From NCBI RefSeq assembly GCF_000021985.1, contig NC_011901.1, positions 1,674,001 to 1,738,000 of the forward strand: a DNA stretch of 64,000 nt, in the 5' to 3' direction. This document shows positions 1 through 7,334 of this stretch, piece by piece (the first letter of the stretch is position 1; each line of letters opens with the position of its first letter). Source of the stretch: Thioalkalivibrio sulfidiphilus HL-EbGr7 (GTDB lineage Bacteria > Pseudomonadota > Gammaproteobacteria > Ectothiorhodospirales > Ectothiorhodospiraceae). The notes under the pieces were generated by a model that saw nothing but the letters and a program-made list of their open reading frames with translations, did not search any database and was not told the origin of the DNA. The translations under genes were made by a program, and so were the position numbers.

Positions 1-582
1 GAGGCCGCGCGCCGGGACGTGCAGCGCCTGCGGGCCCGCGCCGGCGCGATCCTCACGGGCTCGGGCACCGTGCTCGCCGACAATCCGGGTCTGGATGTGC
101 GGCTCTCTGCGCAGGAACTGGGCATCGAGGGGCCTGTACGTCAGCCCCTGCGGGTGGTGCTGGACACACGGCTTGCCTGCACGCCCGAGGCGAAACTGTT
201 CACCACAGGCGGTCCGGCGCTGGTGCTGACAGCCGAGCAGGACACTGCCCGCTACACACAACTTCAGGCGTGCGGCGCCGAGGTGGAGGCCGTGGCCTCC
301 GCCCCCCGCGGACTGGATCTGCACGCGGTCCTGGAACTGTTGGCCCGGCGCGGGATCAATGAGCTTCACGTCGAAGCAGGCCCGATCCTGTGCGGTTCCC
401 TGATGCAGGCGGGCCTGGTGGACGAACTGGTGATCTACATGGCCCCGCACCTGATGGGCAACGATGCCCGGGGCCTGCTGAACCTCGGACTCGAACACAT
501 GGACGAGCGGGTCCCACTCAGGATCGAGGACATCCGCGCCGTGGGCGGAGACTGGCGCATCGTGGCGCGTCCGACGGCATGA
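1..582 (+). CDS. ribD: RibD, riboflavin biosynthesis deaminase/reductase (3' part only)
   Basis: This is the C-terminal reductase domain of the bifunctional pyrimidine deaminase/reductase, which makes the second and third steps of riboflavin synthesis from GTP. The gene enters from the left edge already in frame, so the N-terminal zinc deaminase domain is outside the window. The visible part begins EAARRDVQRLRARAG and then SGTVLADNPGLDVR, which matches the NADPH-binding start of RibD reductase domains (family knowledge). It ends at a TGA at 580-582. It is the first visible gene of a riboflavin cluster on the plus strand. The next gene, ribE, is separated by a 193-base palindromic repeat region. 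Whether an FMN riboswitch precedes the operon cannot be seen. Confidence 0.93.
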   Translation, partial: EAARRDVQRLRARAGAILTGSGTVLADNPGLDVRLSAQELGIEGPVRQPLRVVLDTRLACTPEAKLFTTGGPALVLTAEQDTARYTQLQACGAEVEAVASAPRGLDLHAVLELLARRGINELHVEAGPILCGSLMQAGLVDELVIYMAPHLMGNDARGLLNLGLEHMDERVPLRIEDIRAVGGDWRIVARPTA

Positions 583-587
583 TTCTT

Positions 588-746
588 AAATGGACAGGAT
601 GCACAGGAATAAAAGGACTGAAAAGGACTCGACAGGATTAACATGATTTACAGGATTTTTGGTTCTTTTCATCAAGTAAATCATGTTAATCCTGTCCGAT
701 CCTGATCTTTTTGGGGTCCAAATAATCCTGTTCATCCTGTCCATTG
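588..746. repeat. Large inverted repeat of GACAGGATT words
   Basis: The ribD-ribE gap is almost filled by a nested inverted repeat. The inner arms, 631-650 and 677-696, are perfectly complementary over 20 bases and begin GACAGGATTAAC. The outer arms at about 589-612 and 720-745 are also complementary with a few mismatches and carry the words GGACAGGAT and ATCCTGTCC. A shorter relative lies at 1437-1512 after ribE. The transcript could fold into a long hairpin inside the operon. No transposase is nearby, so it looks like a non-autonomous dispersed repeat. Confidence 0.8.
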
Positions 747-775
747 TTTTCGTTTTGAACACAGAGATCACGAGC

Positions 776-1438
776 ATGTTCACAGGCATCATCCAGGCGG
801 TCGGCGAGGTGGCGGGCATCGAGCCCAGGGGCGGCGACTGCCGGCTGCGCATTCGCACCGGCAAGCTGGACCTCTCCGATGTGCAACTGGGCGACAGCAT
901 CGCCGTGAACGGCGTGTGCCTGACCGCCGTCGAACTGCCTGGGGATGGATTCGTGGCCGATGTCTCCGGGGAGACCCTGTCGCTCACCAGCCTGGGCGCA
1001 CTGGGCAAGGGCAGTGCCGTGAACCTGGAGAAGGCCCTGACGCCCACCACGCGCCTGGGCGGGCACCTGGTGAGCGGTCACGTGGACGGACTGGGCGAGG
1101 TGCTGTCCCTGAAGGACGACGGCCGCTCCGTGCGCTACGAGATCCGCGCCCCGGCAGGCCTCGCACGCTACATCGCGCCCAAGGGCTCCATCTGCATGGA
1201 TGGCGTGAGCCTCACCGTCAACCGGGTGGATGGTGCGGTGTTCTCCGTGAACATCGTGCCCCACACCCAGCAGGAGACCACCATCCGCTTCTACCGGGCC
1301 GGCACCCGGGTGAACCTGGAGGTGGACCTGATCGCCCGCTACCTGGAACGCCTGCTGCTGGGCGAGAAGGCCGCCGAGTCCGGCAGCGGACTGACCGAGG
1401 CCTTCCTGGCGGAACACGGATTTCTTGGAAAGAAATGA
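776..1438 (+). CDS. ribE: Riboflavin synthase alpha subunit
   Basis: Riboflavin synthase dismutates two molecules of 6,7-dimethyl-8-ribityllumazine into riboflavin and the pyrimidinedione. The protein is 220 residues, the usual size. It starts MFTGIIQAVGEV, the near-invariant family N-terminus, which is why the ATG at 776 was chosen over upstream in-frame codons lying in repeat DNA. It is two tandem lumazine-binding barrels: the first holds GDSIAVNGVCLT and the second starts near residue 97 with GGHLVSGHVDG and contains the matching SICMDGVSLTVN. It lies between ribD and the ribB gene and acts after RibH. Some annotations call this gene ribC. The function is essentially certain. Confidence 0.96.
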   Translation: MFTGIIQAVGEVAGIEPRGGDCRLRIRTGKLDLSDVQLGDSIAVNGVCLTAVELPGDGFVADVSGETLSLTSLGALGKGSAVNLEKALTPTTRLGGHLVSGHVDGLGEVLSLKDDGRSVRYEIRAPAGLARYIAPKGSICMDGVSLTVNRVDGAVFSVNIVPHTQQETTIRFYRAGTRVNLEVDLIARYLERLLLGEKAAESGSGLTEAFLAEHGFLGKK

Positions 1439-1512
1439 TCGGACAGGATTTACATGATTAACCGGATGAAATTCTTTTAAAATCATAATAATCCTGTTAA
1501 TCCTGTCTAATT
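1437..1512. repeat. Imperfect palindrome, GACAGGATT family
   Basis: The ribE stop codon is followed at once by GGACAGGATTTACATGATTA, and the complementary arm ATAATCCTGTTAATCCTGTC ends near 1510. This is the same word family as the repeat at 588-746. The ribE stop lies at its left edge, so the element abuts the gene. No gene is visible in it. Confidence 0.7.
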
Positions 1513-1537
1513 TACTTTAATCATTTATCCCACTCGG

Positions 1538-2653
1538 ATGACCATGGCATTCAACACCACAGAAGAGATCATCGACGACCTGCGCCAGGGGCGCATGGTG
1601 GTCATCCTGGACGACGAGGACCGTGAGAACGAGGGCGACCTGCTCATGGTGGCCTCCATGGTGCGCCCGGAGGACGTCAACTTCATGGCCCGGTATGGCC
1701 GAGGGTTGATCTGCCTGACCCTCACCCGGGAGCGCTGCAGGCAGCTCAAGCTGCCTCTGATGGTCACCGACACCAACGACCAGCACGGCACCAACTTCAC
1801 CGTCTCCATCGAGGCGGCAGAAGGGGTGACCACGGGCATCTCCGCCTACGACCGGGCCCACACCATCCGCACCGCCGTGGCGCCCAATGCCCAGCCCACC
1901 GACGTGGTGCAACCCGGACACGTGTTCCCGCTGATGGCCCAGCCGGGCGGCGTGCTGGTGCGCGCCGGCCACACCGAGGCGGGCTGCGACTTCGCCCGTC
2001 TGGCCGGCTTCGAGCCGGCGGCGGTGATCGTGGAGATCCTCAACGAGGACGGCACCATGGCGCGGCGCCCGGATCTGGAGAAGTTCGCCGCCGAGCACAA
2101 TCTCAAGATCGGCACCATCGAGAACCTGATCCGCTACCGCATCGAGAACGAGAAGAGCGTCGAGCAGGTGGCCGAGACCGCCTTCCCCACGGAGTTCGGT
2201 GAGTTCCGCCTGCATGCCTTCGAGGACGTGATCGGCAAGGAACTGCACTTCGCCCTGGTGATGGGCGAGATCCGCGGCGACGAGCCCACCCTGGTACGCG
2301 TGCACGTGGAACACACCCTGTGCGACACGCTCGCCTACAACGGCCCCGACTGTGGCTGGCCCCTGCGTGACGTCCTGTCACGCATCAGTGCCGCCGGCAA
2401 GGGCGTAGCGGTGATCATCCGCAAGCCCGAATCCTCCCGGGACCTGGTGCGCCGCATCCGCCAGATGGCACTCAAGGAACGCCGCCCGGTGGAGCACGGC
2501 GAGGCCGAGCCCGTGGAACTGCGCACCCACGGCATCGGCGCCCAGATCCTCGCGGAACTGGGTGTGCAGAAGATGCGCCTGCTGTCGGCGCCCAAGCGCT
2601 TCCACGGCCTGGGTGGCTTCGGCCTGGAAGTGGTCGAGTACGTGAGCGACTGA
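1538..2653 (+). CDS. ribB: DHBP synthase fused to a degenerate GTP cyclohydrolase II domain (RibBX type)
   Basis: Residues 1 to about 205 are 3,4-dihydroxy-2-butanone-4-phosphate synthase, which converts ribulose 5-phosphate into the four-carbon unit for lumazine. DDEDRENEGDL, the acidic metal-binding loop, and GHTEAGCDFARLAG are present. Residues from about 210 to 371 align with GTP cyclohydrolase II, but the zinc site is lost. The canonical HSEC is HVEH here, and the paired RCDCG is reduced to GPDCG, so two of three zinc cysteines are absent. The second domain is therefore probably not catalytic, as described for RibBX proteins of Proteobacteria. A separate ribA would then be needed elsewhere. 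The start could be the ATG at 1538 or the one at 1544. Length is 371 residues. Confidence 0.93.
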   Translation: MTMAFNTTEEIIDDLRQGRMVVILDDEDRENEGDLLMVASMVRPEDVNFMARYGRGLICLTLTRERCRQLKLPLMVTDTNDQHGTNFTVSIEAAEGVTTGISAYDRAHTIRTAVAPNAQPTDVVQPGHVFPLMAQPGGVLVRAGHTEAGCDFARLAGFEPAAVIVEILNEDGTMARRPDLEKFAAEHNLKIGTIENLIRYRIENEKSVEQVAETAFPTEFGEFRLHAFEDVIGKELHFALVMGEIRGDEPTLVRVHVEHTLCDTLAYNGPDCGWPLRDVLSRISAAGKGVAVIIRKPESSRDLVRRIRQMALKERRPVEHGEAEPVELRTHGIGAQILAELGVQKMRLLSAPKRFHGLGGFGLEVVEYVSD

Positions 2654-2696
2654 CCCCAAAGCGGGTACACTGGGAGAACTGGCTTCGTGGTGTGAC

Positions 2697-2783
2697 GCAA
2701 AGAGCGCAAAGACGCAGAGGACGCAAAGTTTTTGATTTGAAATGATTACACTTTGCGCTCTCTGCGTCTTTGCGCTCTCCGCG
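2697..2783. repeat. Inverted repeat of GCAAAGACGCAGAG words
   Basis: The ribB-ribH gap carries AGAGCGCAAAGACGCAGAG at about 2701-2719. Its near-perfect complement CTCTGCGTCTTTGCGCTCT lies at about 2760-2778, with an A+T-rich centre. Related copies are at 3768-3865 and 36391-36468. It would form a long hairpin in the operon mRNA. No coding sequence is seen in it. Confidence 0.75.
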
Positions 2784-2824
2784 TTTAATTCCAGACCCAA
2801 CCAATCAACCAACCGGATACCGTC

Positions 2825-3304
2825 ATGAATTCGATCAAGACCATTGAAGGCGACTTCACCCAGGCCGCCGGCGGCCGTTACGGCATCGTGCTGGCCCGCT
2901 TCAACAGCTTCATCGTGGAGCGCCTGCTGGAAGGGGCGGTCGACACCCTGCGCCGTCACGGGGTGAAGGACAAGGACATGACCATCGTGCGCGTACCCGG
3001 CGCCTATGAACTGCCCCTGGCCGCCCAGGCCATGGCGAAGTCCGGCAAGCACGACGCCATCATCGCCCTGGGCTGCGTGATCCGCGGCGCCACCCCGCAC
3101 TTCGACTACGTGGCCGGCGAGAGCGCCAAGGGCCTGGCCATGGTCTCCATGGACAGCGGTCTGCCGGTGTCTTTCGGCGTGCTCACCACCGACAGCATCG
3201 AACAGGCCGTGGAGCGCGCCGGCACCAAGGCGGGCAACAAGGGCGTGGACGCCGCCATGGGCGCCCTGGAGATGGTCAGCCTGATGAAGCAGTTGAAGGG
3301 CTGA
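2825..3304 (+). CDS. ribH: 6,7-dimethyl-8-ribityllumazine synthase
   Basis: Lumazine synthase condenses 5-amino-6-ribitylaminouracil with 3,4-dihydroxy-2-butanone 4-phosphate, giving the substrate of riboflavin synthase. The 159-residue length is standard. Family segments are visible: [21 protein letters not shown] near the N-terminus, [15 protein letters not shown], then [14 protein letters not shown] containing the catalytic histidine region, and [22 protein letters not shown] at the pyrimidine-binding end. The family assembles into pentamers or 60-subunit shells in the cytoplasm. It lies three bases before nusB, so the two are surely co-transcribed. Confidence 0.97.
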   Translation: MNSIKTIEGDFTQAAGGRYGIVLARFNSFIVERLLEGAVDTLRRHGVKDKDMTIVRVPGAYELPLAAQAMAKSGKHDAIIALGCVIRGATPHFDYVAGESAKGLAMVSMDSGLPVSFGVLTTDSIEQAVERAGTKAGNKGVDAAMGALEMVSLMKQLKG

Positions 3305-3307
3305 GCC

Positions 3308-3757
3308 TTGACCGGACCCGACAATCGACGCCTGAGCCACGCCCGCCGCCAGTCCCGGCGCGTGGCCATGCAGGCCCTCTACCAGTGGCAGCTCACCGGC
3401 TACCACCCCAAGGACATCCTGTTGCAGTACCGGGAAGACCCGGAGCTGGAGAAGGCCGATGCGGATTACTTCCGGGAACTGCTGCTGGGCGTCACCGAAC
3501 AGGTGGACGAACTGGACGAACTGCTCGCACCCCAGATGGACCGCAGCGTCGCCGAGCTGGACCCGGTGGAACGTGCCATCCTGCGCCTGGCCACCTTCGA
3601 ACTGAAGCAGCGCATCGATATTCCCTACCGGGTGGTCATCAACGAGGCGGTGGAACTGACCAAGAAATTCGGCGCCACCGACGCCCACAAGTTCGTCAAC
3701 GGCGTGCTGGACAAGCTGGGGCGTCAGCTGCGGGCCATGGAAGCCTCGGCTAACTGA
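3308..3757 (+). CDS. nusB: Transcription antitermination factor NusB
   Basis: NusB with NusE (S10) binds boxA RNA in rRNA and phage antitermination complexes. The 149-residue protein has the all-helical NusB pattern: an arginine-rich start (RRQSRRVAMQALYQWQ), a central acidic stretch, and the C-terminal AILRLATFELKQRIDIPYRVVINEAVELTKKFG and FVNGVLDKL segments typical of the family. Translation apparently begins at the TTG at 3308, three bases after the ribH stop, because no ATG lies before the conserved RRQSRR segment. It sits in the usual ribH-nusB-thiL order. Confidence 0.96.
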   Translation: MTGPDNRRLSHARRQSRRVAMQALYQWQLTGYHPKDILLQYREDPELEKADADYFRELLLGVTEQVDELDELLAPQMDRSVAELDPVERAILRLATFELKQRIDIPYRVVINEAVELTKKFGATDAHKFVNGVLDKLGRQLRAMEASAN

Positions 3758-3767
3758 AAGTCAAAAG

Positions 3768-3865
3768 CCGGAACGCAAAGGGCGCGAAGGATGCGCCAAG
3801 AACGCAAAGGATATCGTTATAAAACCCTATGCGACCTTCGCGCATACTCGCGTCCATAGCGGTTC
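3768..3865. repeat. Degenerate palindrome of GCGAAGG/CCTTCGC words
   Basis: The nusB-thiL gap holds AACGCAAAGGGCGCGAAGG followed, about 60 bases on, by the complementary words GCGACCTTCGCGC. The arms match less well than the copy at 2697-2783. No gene is visible in it. Confidence 0.5.
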
Positions 3866-3901
3866 GCTTTTCATTCGGTTTCAGGACGGACAGACCCGCA
3901 C

Positions 3902-4849
3902 GTGCCGGAATTCGATCTCATCCGCAAGTACTTCACCCGACCCGGGACACGCCAGGACGTGATCCTGGGCGTGGGGGATGACGCGGCCCTGCTGCGGGTT
4001 CCGCCGGATCAGGAACTGGTCGTGTGCGTGGACACCCTGGTGTCCGGGGTGCATTTTCCCGCGGATACCCCGGCGCAAGCGGTGGGACACAAGGCACTCG
4101 CGGTGAATCTCAGTGATATCGCGGCCATGGGTGCGACACCCGCCTGGGCCACCCTGGCCCTGACCCTGCCCGAGGCCGACGAGGCCTGGCTGGCCGAGTT
4201 CAGCGAAGGCTTCCTGGGTCTGGCCCGCCGCTATGACGTGGACCTGGTGGGCGGGGACACCACCCAGGGCCCCCTGAGCGTCACGGTCCAGGTGATGGGT
4301 CTCGTGCCCCGTGGCCAGGCCCTGCGCCGGGCCGGCGCGCGGGCGGGGGAGGGCATCTATGTGACCGGCACCCTGGGCGACGCGGCCCTGGGACTCAGAC
4401 AGTGGGCGCATCGGGGCCAGGGAGACGGGAACACGGACTGGCTCGTGGAACGACTCACCCATCCGAGTCCGCGCATCGAGGCGGGACTCGCCCTGCGCGG
4501 TCAGGCCCGCTGCGCCATCGACCTCTCCGACGGCCTGCTGGCGGATCTGGGCCACGTGCTCGAGGCCTCCGGGGTGGGCGCGACACTGCAGTTGTCCGAG
4601 ATGCCCCTGTCCGAGGCCTTTCGTGCACTCTGTGGCGATGCCCCGGACTGGGGCCTGGCACTGGCCGGGGGTGATGACTACGAATTGCTGTTCACCCTGC
4701 CGGAAGGGGTGGCCGGGCTGCTCAGGACCTGCGTGCCCACGCCCTTCAACCGCATCGGGACCATCGACGCCGAACCCGGGCTGCGCCTCCTGGATGACGA
4801 TGGCAGGCCATTCAGCCTTTTGACACCGGGTTACCAGCATTTCACCTGA
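3902..4849 (+). CDS. thiL: Thiamine-monophosphate kinase
   Basis: ThiL phosphorylates thiamine monophosphate to the active cofactor thiamine diphosphate using ATP. The 315-residue protein begins MPEFDLIRKYFTRP from a GTG at 3902 and has the PurM/AIR-synthase-like signatures: VGDDAALLRVP near residue 26, then HKALAVNLSDIAAMGATPAWATLAL, then VGGDTTQGPLSVTVQVMG with the acidic metal-binding residues. The second domain has CAIDLSDGLLADLGHVLEASG and a late GGDDYELLFT. It follows nusB and precedes pgpA, the order found in many gammaproteobacteria. The aspartate motifs look intact, so it should be active. Confidence 0.96.
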   Translation: MPEFDLIRKYFTRPGTRQDVILGVGDDAALLRVPPDQELVVCVDTLVSGVHFPADTPAQAVGHKALAVNLSDIAAMGATPAWATLALTLPEADEAWLAEFSEGFLGLARRYDVDLVGGDTTQGPLSVTVQVMGLVPRGQALRRAGARAGEGIYVTGTLGDAALGLRQWAHRGQGDGNTDWLVERLTHPSPRIEAGLALRGQARCAIDLSDGLLADLGHVLEASGVGATLQLSEMPLSEAFRALCGDAPDWGLALAGGDDYELLFTLPEGVAGLLRTCVPTPFNRIGTIDAEPGLRLLDDDGRPFSLLTPGYQHFT

Positions 4850-4864
4850 GAACGGACCGAAACC

Positions 4865-5359
4865 ATGCCCCGCATTCCGCCACCGCCCGCGCGCACGGTC
4901 TTCAGCGACCCGGTGCATTTCCTCGCCTTCGGTTTCGGCTCCGGGCTCTCACCCTGGGCACCGGGCACCGCCGGCACGGTGGCCGCCATCCCCCTGTTCC
5001 TGCTGCTGCAGCCGCTGCCCCTGTGGGCCTACCTGCTGGCCACGCTGCTGGTGACCCTGGCGGGCTTCTGGCTGTGCGGCCAGAGCGCGCGCAAGCTTGG
5101 GGTGCATGACCACCCCGGCATCGTCTGGGACGAGTTCGCCGGCTTCCTGGTGACCATGATCGCCGCGCCTGCGGGCTGGGTCTGGATACTGATCGGTTTC
5201 GCCCTGTTTCGCCTGTTCGACATCGTCAAGCCCTGGCCCGCCCGCTGGTTCGACCGGCAGATGCACACCGGCGCCGGGATCGTCATGGACGACATCGTGG
5301 CGGGTGTCTACGCCCTGATCGTGCTGCAGCTGATCGCCTGGTGGTGGGGCGGCAATTGA
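4865..5359 (+). CDS. pgpA: Phosphatidylglycerophosphatase A
   Basis: PgpA removes the phosphate from phosphatidylglycerophosphate to give phosphatidylglycerol at the inner membrane. The 164-residue protein has about four hydrophobic segments. It carries the family motifs FGFGSGLSPWAPGTAGT near the N-terminus, then HDHPGIVWDEFAGFLVTM with the acidic active-site residues, and FRLFDIVKPWPARWFDRQ followed by GIVMDDIVAGVYA. The start ATG at 4865 is 15 bases after the thiL stop. Family assignment is firm. Confidence 0.95.
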   Translation: MPRIPPPPARTVFSDPVHFLAFGFGSGLSPWAPGTAGTVAAIPLFLLLQPLPLWAYLLATLLVTLAGFWLCGQSARKLGVHDHPGIVWDEFAGFLVTMIAAPAGWVWILIGFALFRLFDIVKPWPARWFDRQMHTGAGIVMDDIVAGVYALIVLQLIAWWWGGN

Positions 5360-5481
5360 AGTGGGAAGTGAGAATTTGGAATTTGGAGGTACGAATCGAG
5401 CAAGGAGTGCGAAGCTTCCTACTTCCTGACTTTCTACTATTTCTCCCTTGTATCTTGTATCTTGTATCTTGTCTCTCTTCC
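5360..5481. repeat. Purine/pyrimidine-skewed palindrome ending in CTTGTATCTTG repeats
   Basis: The gap between pgpA and the protease gene is lower in GC than its surroundings. It begins with purine-rich GAAGTGGGAAGTGAGAA. It ends with pyrimidine-rich TACTTCCTGACTTTC and a short tandem of the ten-base word TTGTATCTTG at about 5452-5475. The two halves are roughly complementary. The TTGTATCTTG word recurs at 11946-12027 and weakly near 59225. Confidence 0.6.
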
Positions 5482-5494
5482 CTTGTGATCACCC

Positions 5495-6139
5495 GTGGCA
5501 CGCACCCCCTGGATTCTGCTCTGCCTGCTGATGCTCTCTCTGCCCGCCCAGGCGCGGGACGTGGTGGTGCTGGGTATCTTTCCCGACCGCGCCATGCTCG
5601 AAGTGGATGGCAAGCGCCAGGTGATGCGCGTGGGTGAACGCAGCGAAGAGGGCGTTCACCTGCTGTCCACGGACAGCCGGGCCGGGCACGTGGTGCTGGA
5701 CATCAACGGACAGCGGCGTCAGGTGGCCCTGGGCGGACGGGCCGGCGGGAACTTCCAGGCCCGTGAGTCGGCCCGGGCACAGATCTATGCCGACTCCCGT
5801 GGTTCCTATACCACCACAGGCAGCATCAACGGCCGCACCATCACCTTCCTGGTGGACACCGGTGCCACCAGCATCGCCATGAGTTCCAACGAGGCGCAGC
5901 GTCTGGGCATCGACTACACCCGGGGCCAGCTCACCCAGGCGCGCACGGCCTCGGGGACCACGTTCGCCTATGAGGTCACCCTGGACCGGGTGCGCGTGGG
6001 CGAGATCGAGCAGCGCAATGTCCGGGCCATGGTCCTGCCCGGCAACTCCCCCCACATTGCCCTGCTGGGCATGACCTTCCTGAGCCGCGTCGAGATGCGC
6101 AACGAGGGGCAGGCGCTGATCCTGGAACAGCGGTTCTGA
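5495..6139 (+). CDS. Periplasmic retropepsin-like (clan AA) aspartic protease
   Basis: This is a 214-residue secreted protein of the bacterial clan AA (retropepsin-like) protease family. A signal peptide is clear: MARTPWILLCLLMLSLPAQA followed by RDVV. Around residue 120 the active-site segment FLVDTGATSIAMSS appears, with the DTGA triad typical of this single-domain family. Near the C-terminus there is a conserved LLGMTFLSRVEMR stretch. Such proteins have one aspartate motif and would act as dimers (family knowledge). The substrate is unknown. The start is a GTG at 5495, chosen because it places the signal peptide correctly. Transcription probably continues from the pgpA side across the repeat. 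Confidence 0.85.
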   Translation: MARTPWILLCLLMLSLPAQARDVVVLGIFPDRAMLEVDGKRQVMRVGERSEEGVHLLSTDSRAGHVVLDINGQRRQVALGGRAGGNFQARESARAQIYADSRGSYTTTGSINGRTITFLVDTGATSIAMSSNEAQRLGIDYTRGQLTQARTASGTTFAYEVTLDRVRVGEIEQRNVRAMVLPGNSPHIALLGMTFLSRVEMRNEGQALILEQRF

Positions 6140-6151
6140 TCCGGACACCCC

Positions 6152-6264
6152 GTTCGCGGCGAGGTCGCCGCTCCTACACCTTCACTCTGTAGGAGGCCCG
6201 ACCACGGGCCGAACGCCGATGCCAGGGTGGATGTGGCGGTTTGCGACCGGATTGCCGCTCCTGC
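6152..6264. repeat. Cluster of GTAGGAG-type REP elements
   Basis: Three related units stand in this short intergenic stretch. The first, at 6152-6177, reads GCGGCGAGGTCGCCGCTCC in its middle. The second, at 6189-6218, starts GTAGGAGGCCCGACC. A third, ending near 6264, again ends GCCGCTCCTGC. Two of the units recur at 10509-10583 with only a few changes. Each is a small GC-rich palindrome, as in REP or BIME elements. It lies between convergent genes, where it could stop transcription. Confidence 0.75.
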
Positions 6265-6310
6265 ATCCACTCTCCAATCGACAGATCTTCAACAGCTTCC
6301 ATGCGCTCCC

Positions 6311-7294
6311 TCACAGCACCAGGCTGCGGCAGCGCGATGCCTGCACCCCGATCTGTGCCAGGGCCGACAGCCCCGCCCGGACGAAAGTCTCGGAACCTGC
6401 CACGAACGCATCCCGTTGGGGCGCATCCGTGATCTCCGGCAAGGCAGACCGGATGACAGCTTCCACCTGAGCATCAGTCCCGACACGCAAGGCCTGGTAA
6501 CGAAACCCGTCCAGGGCATCGTTCCAGGACCGGCACAGGTTGTCCTCGTAATGGGTCCGTTCCCCGCTGGCCACCCACACCAGGTCCAGGGCCTCGCCGG
6601 TCTCCTGGGCCAGCACATGCTCCACCAGGCTGTGCACCGGGCCGAAGCCCGTATCCATGGCCAGGAAGACCAGCGGGCCGGGATGCTCCTCGCTGAGCAC
6701 GAAGTCACCCTCGGGGCCCTCGATGTCCACGCTCGTTCCCTTGCCCAGCTGATCCAGACAATGCCTGGTGAAGGGATCCTCTCGCGAGGCGTCCAGGTGA
6801 AACACCAGGTTGCGATCATCACAGGGGCAGTTGGCCAGGGGCAGGGTGCCGGATAACCCCCCGCCGAGATCCAGGCGAACGGACTGACCGGCGAGAAAGC
6901 GCAGCCGCTGGGTCCGGGGTGTCTGCAGGCGCAGGATCAGCACATGGGGGTCCGGGTGTTCGATGCCGCGCACCGTGGCGCTGACGCGCTGCAAGGGAAT
7001 CTGCTCGGGGCCCTCGGCCAGCCCGGCCTCCAGCAGCAGGTCGGTGACCGGGGTGACGGAACACATCAGGGTGTAGGCCTGCTGCTTCTCCGCTTCGCTG
7101 AACACGTAGTCGTGGGGCCGGATCTTGCGCACCTCGCCCTCCAGCACCCGGGCGCGGCAATCCCCGCAGTTGCCATTGCTGCAGCCGTAATTGACCGACA
7201 GGCCGGCGCGCAGGGCGGCCTCGAGGATGGTCTCCTCGCCCTCGACGCTGAACGTGTGGTCACCGGGGATGAGACGGACGGTTGCTGCGGTCAT
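6311..7294 (-). CDS. 2Fe-2S ferredoxin-type oxidoreductase (NAD(P)H:acceptor reductase)
   Basis: This 327-residue flavoprotein has an N-terminal plant-type [2Fe-2S] ferredoxin domain (residues 1 to about 95) and a C-terminal FAD/NAD(P)H reductase module. The cluster ligands are visible in YGCSNGNCGDC followed about 35 residues later by YTLMC. The reductase half has RFLAGQSVRLDL (FAD-binding region) and LVFLAMDTGFGPVHSLVEH, in place of the usual GGGTGIAP-type nucleotide loop. Similar proteins are annotated as CDP-6-deoxy-glucoseen reductase-like or phenol/ubiquinone-associated reductases. The electron acceptor cannot be told from sequence. The MDTGFGP loop is slightly unusual. It lies 40 bases after the RND permease on the same strand and may share its transcript. 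Confidence 0.8.
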   Translation of the reverse strand: MTAATVRLIPGDHTFSVEGEETILEAALRAGLSVNYGCSNGNCGDCRARVLEGEVRKIRPHDYVFSEAEKQQAYTLMCSVTPVTDLLLEAGLAEGPEQIPLQRVSATVRGIEHPDPHVLILRLQTPRTQRLRFLAGQSVRLDLGGGLSGTLPLANCPCDDRNLVFHLDASREDPFTRHCLDQLGKGTSVDIEGPEGDFVLSEEHPGPLVFLAMDTGFGPVHSLVEHVLAQETGEALDLVWVASGERTHYEDNLCRSWNDALDGFRYQALRVGTDAQVEAVIRSALPEITDAPQRDAFVAGSETFVRAGLSALAQIGVQASRCRSLVL

Positions 7295-7334
7295 CTGGGA
7301 TCGTGCAAGGGCGTGGATTCAGCACCACAGCATA

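Noticed and set aside
5440-5481. Tandem TTGTATCTTG as a possible CRISPR
   Set aside because: The word is only about ten bases, repeated back to back without unique spacers, and no cas gene is near.
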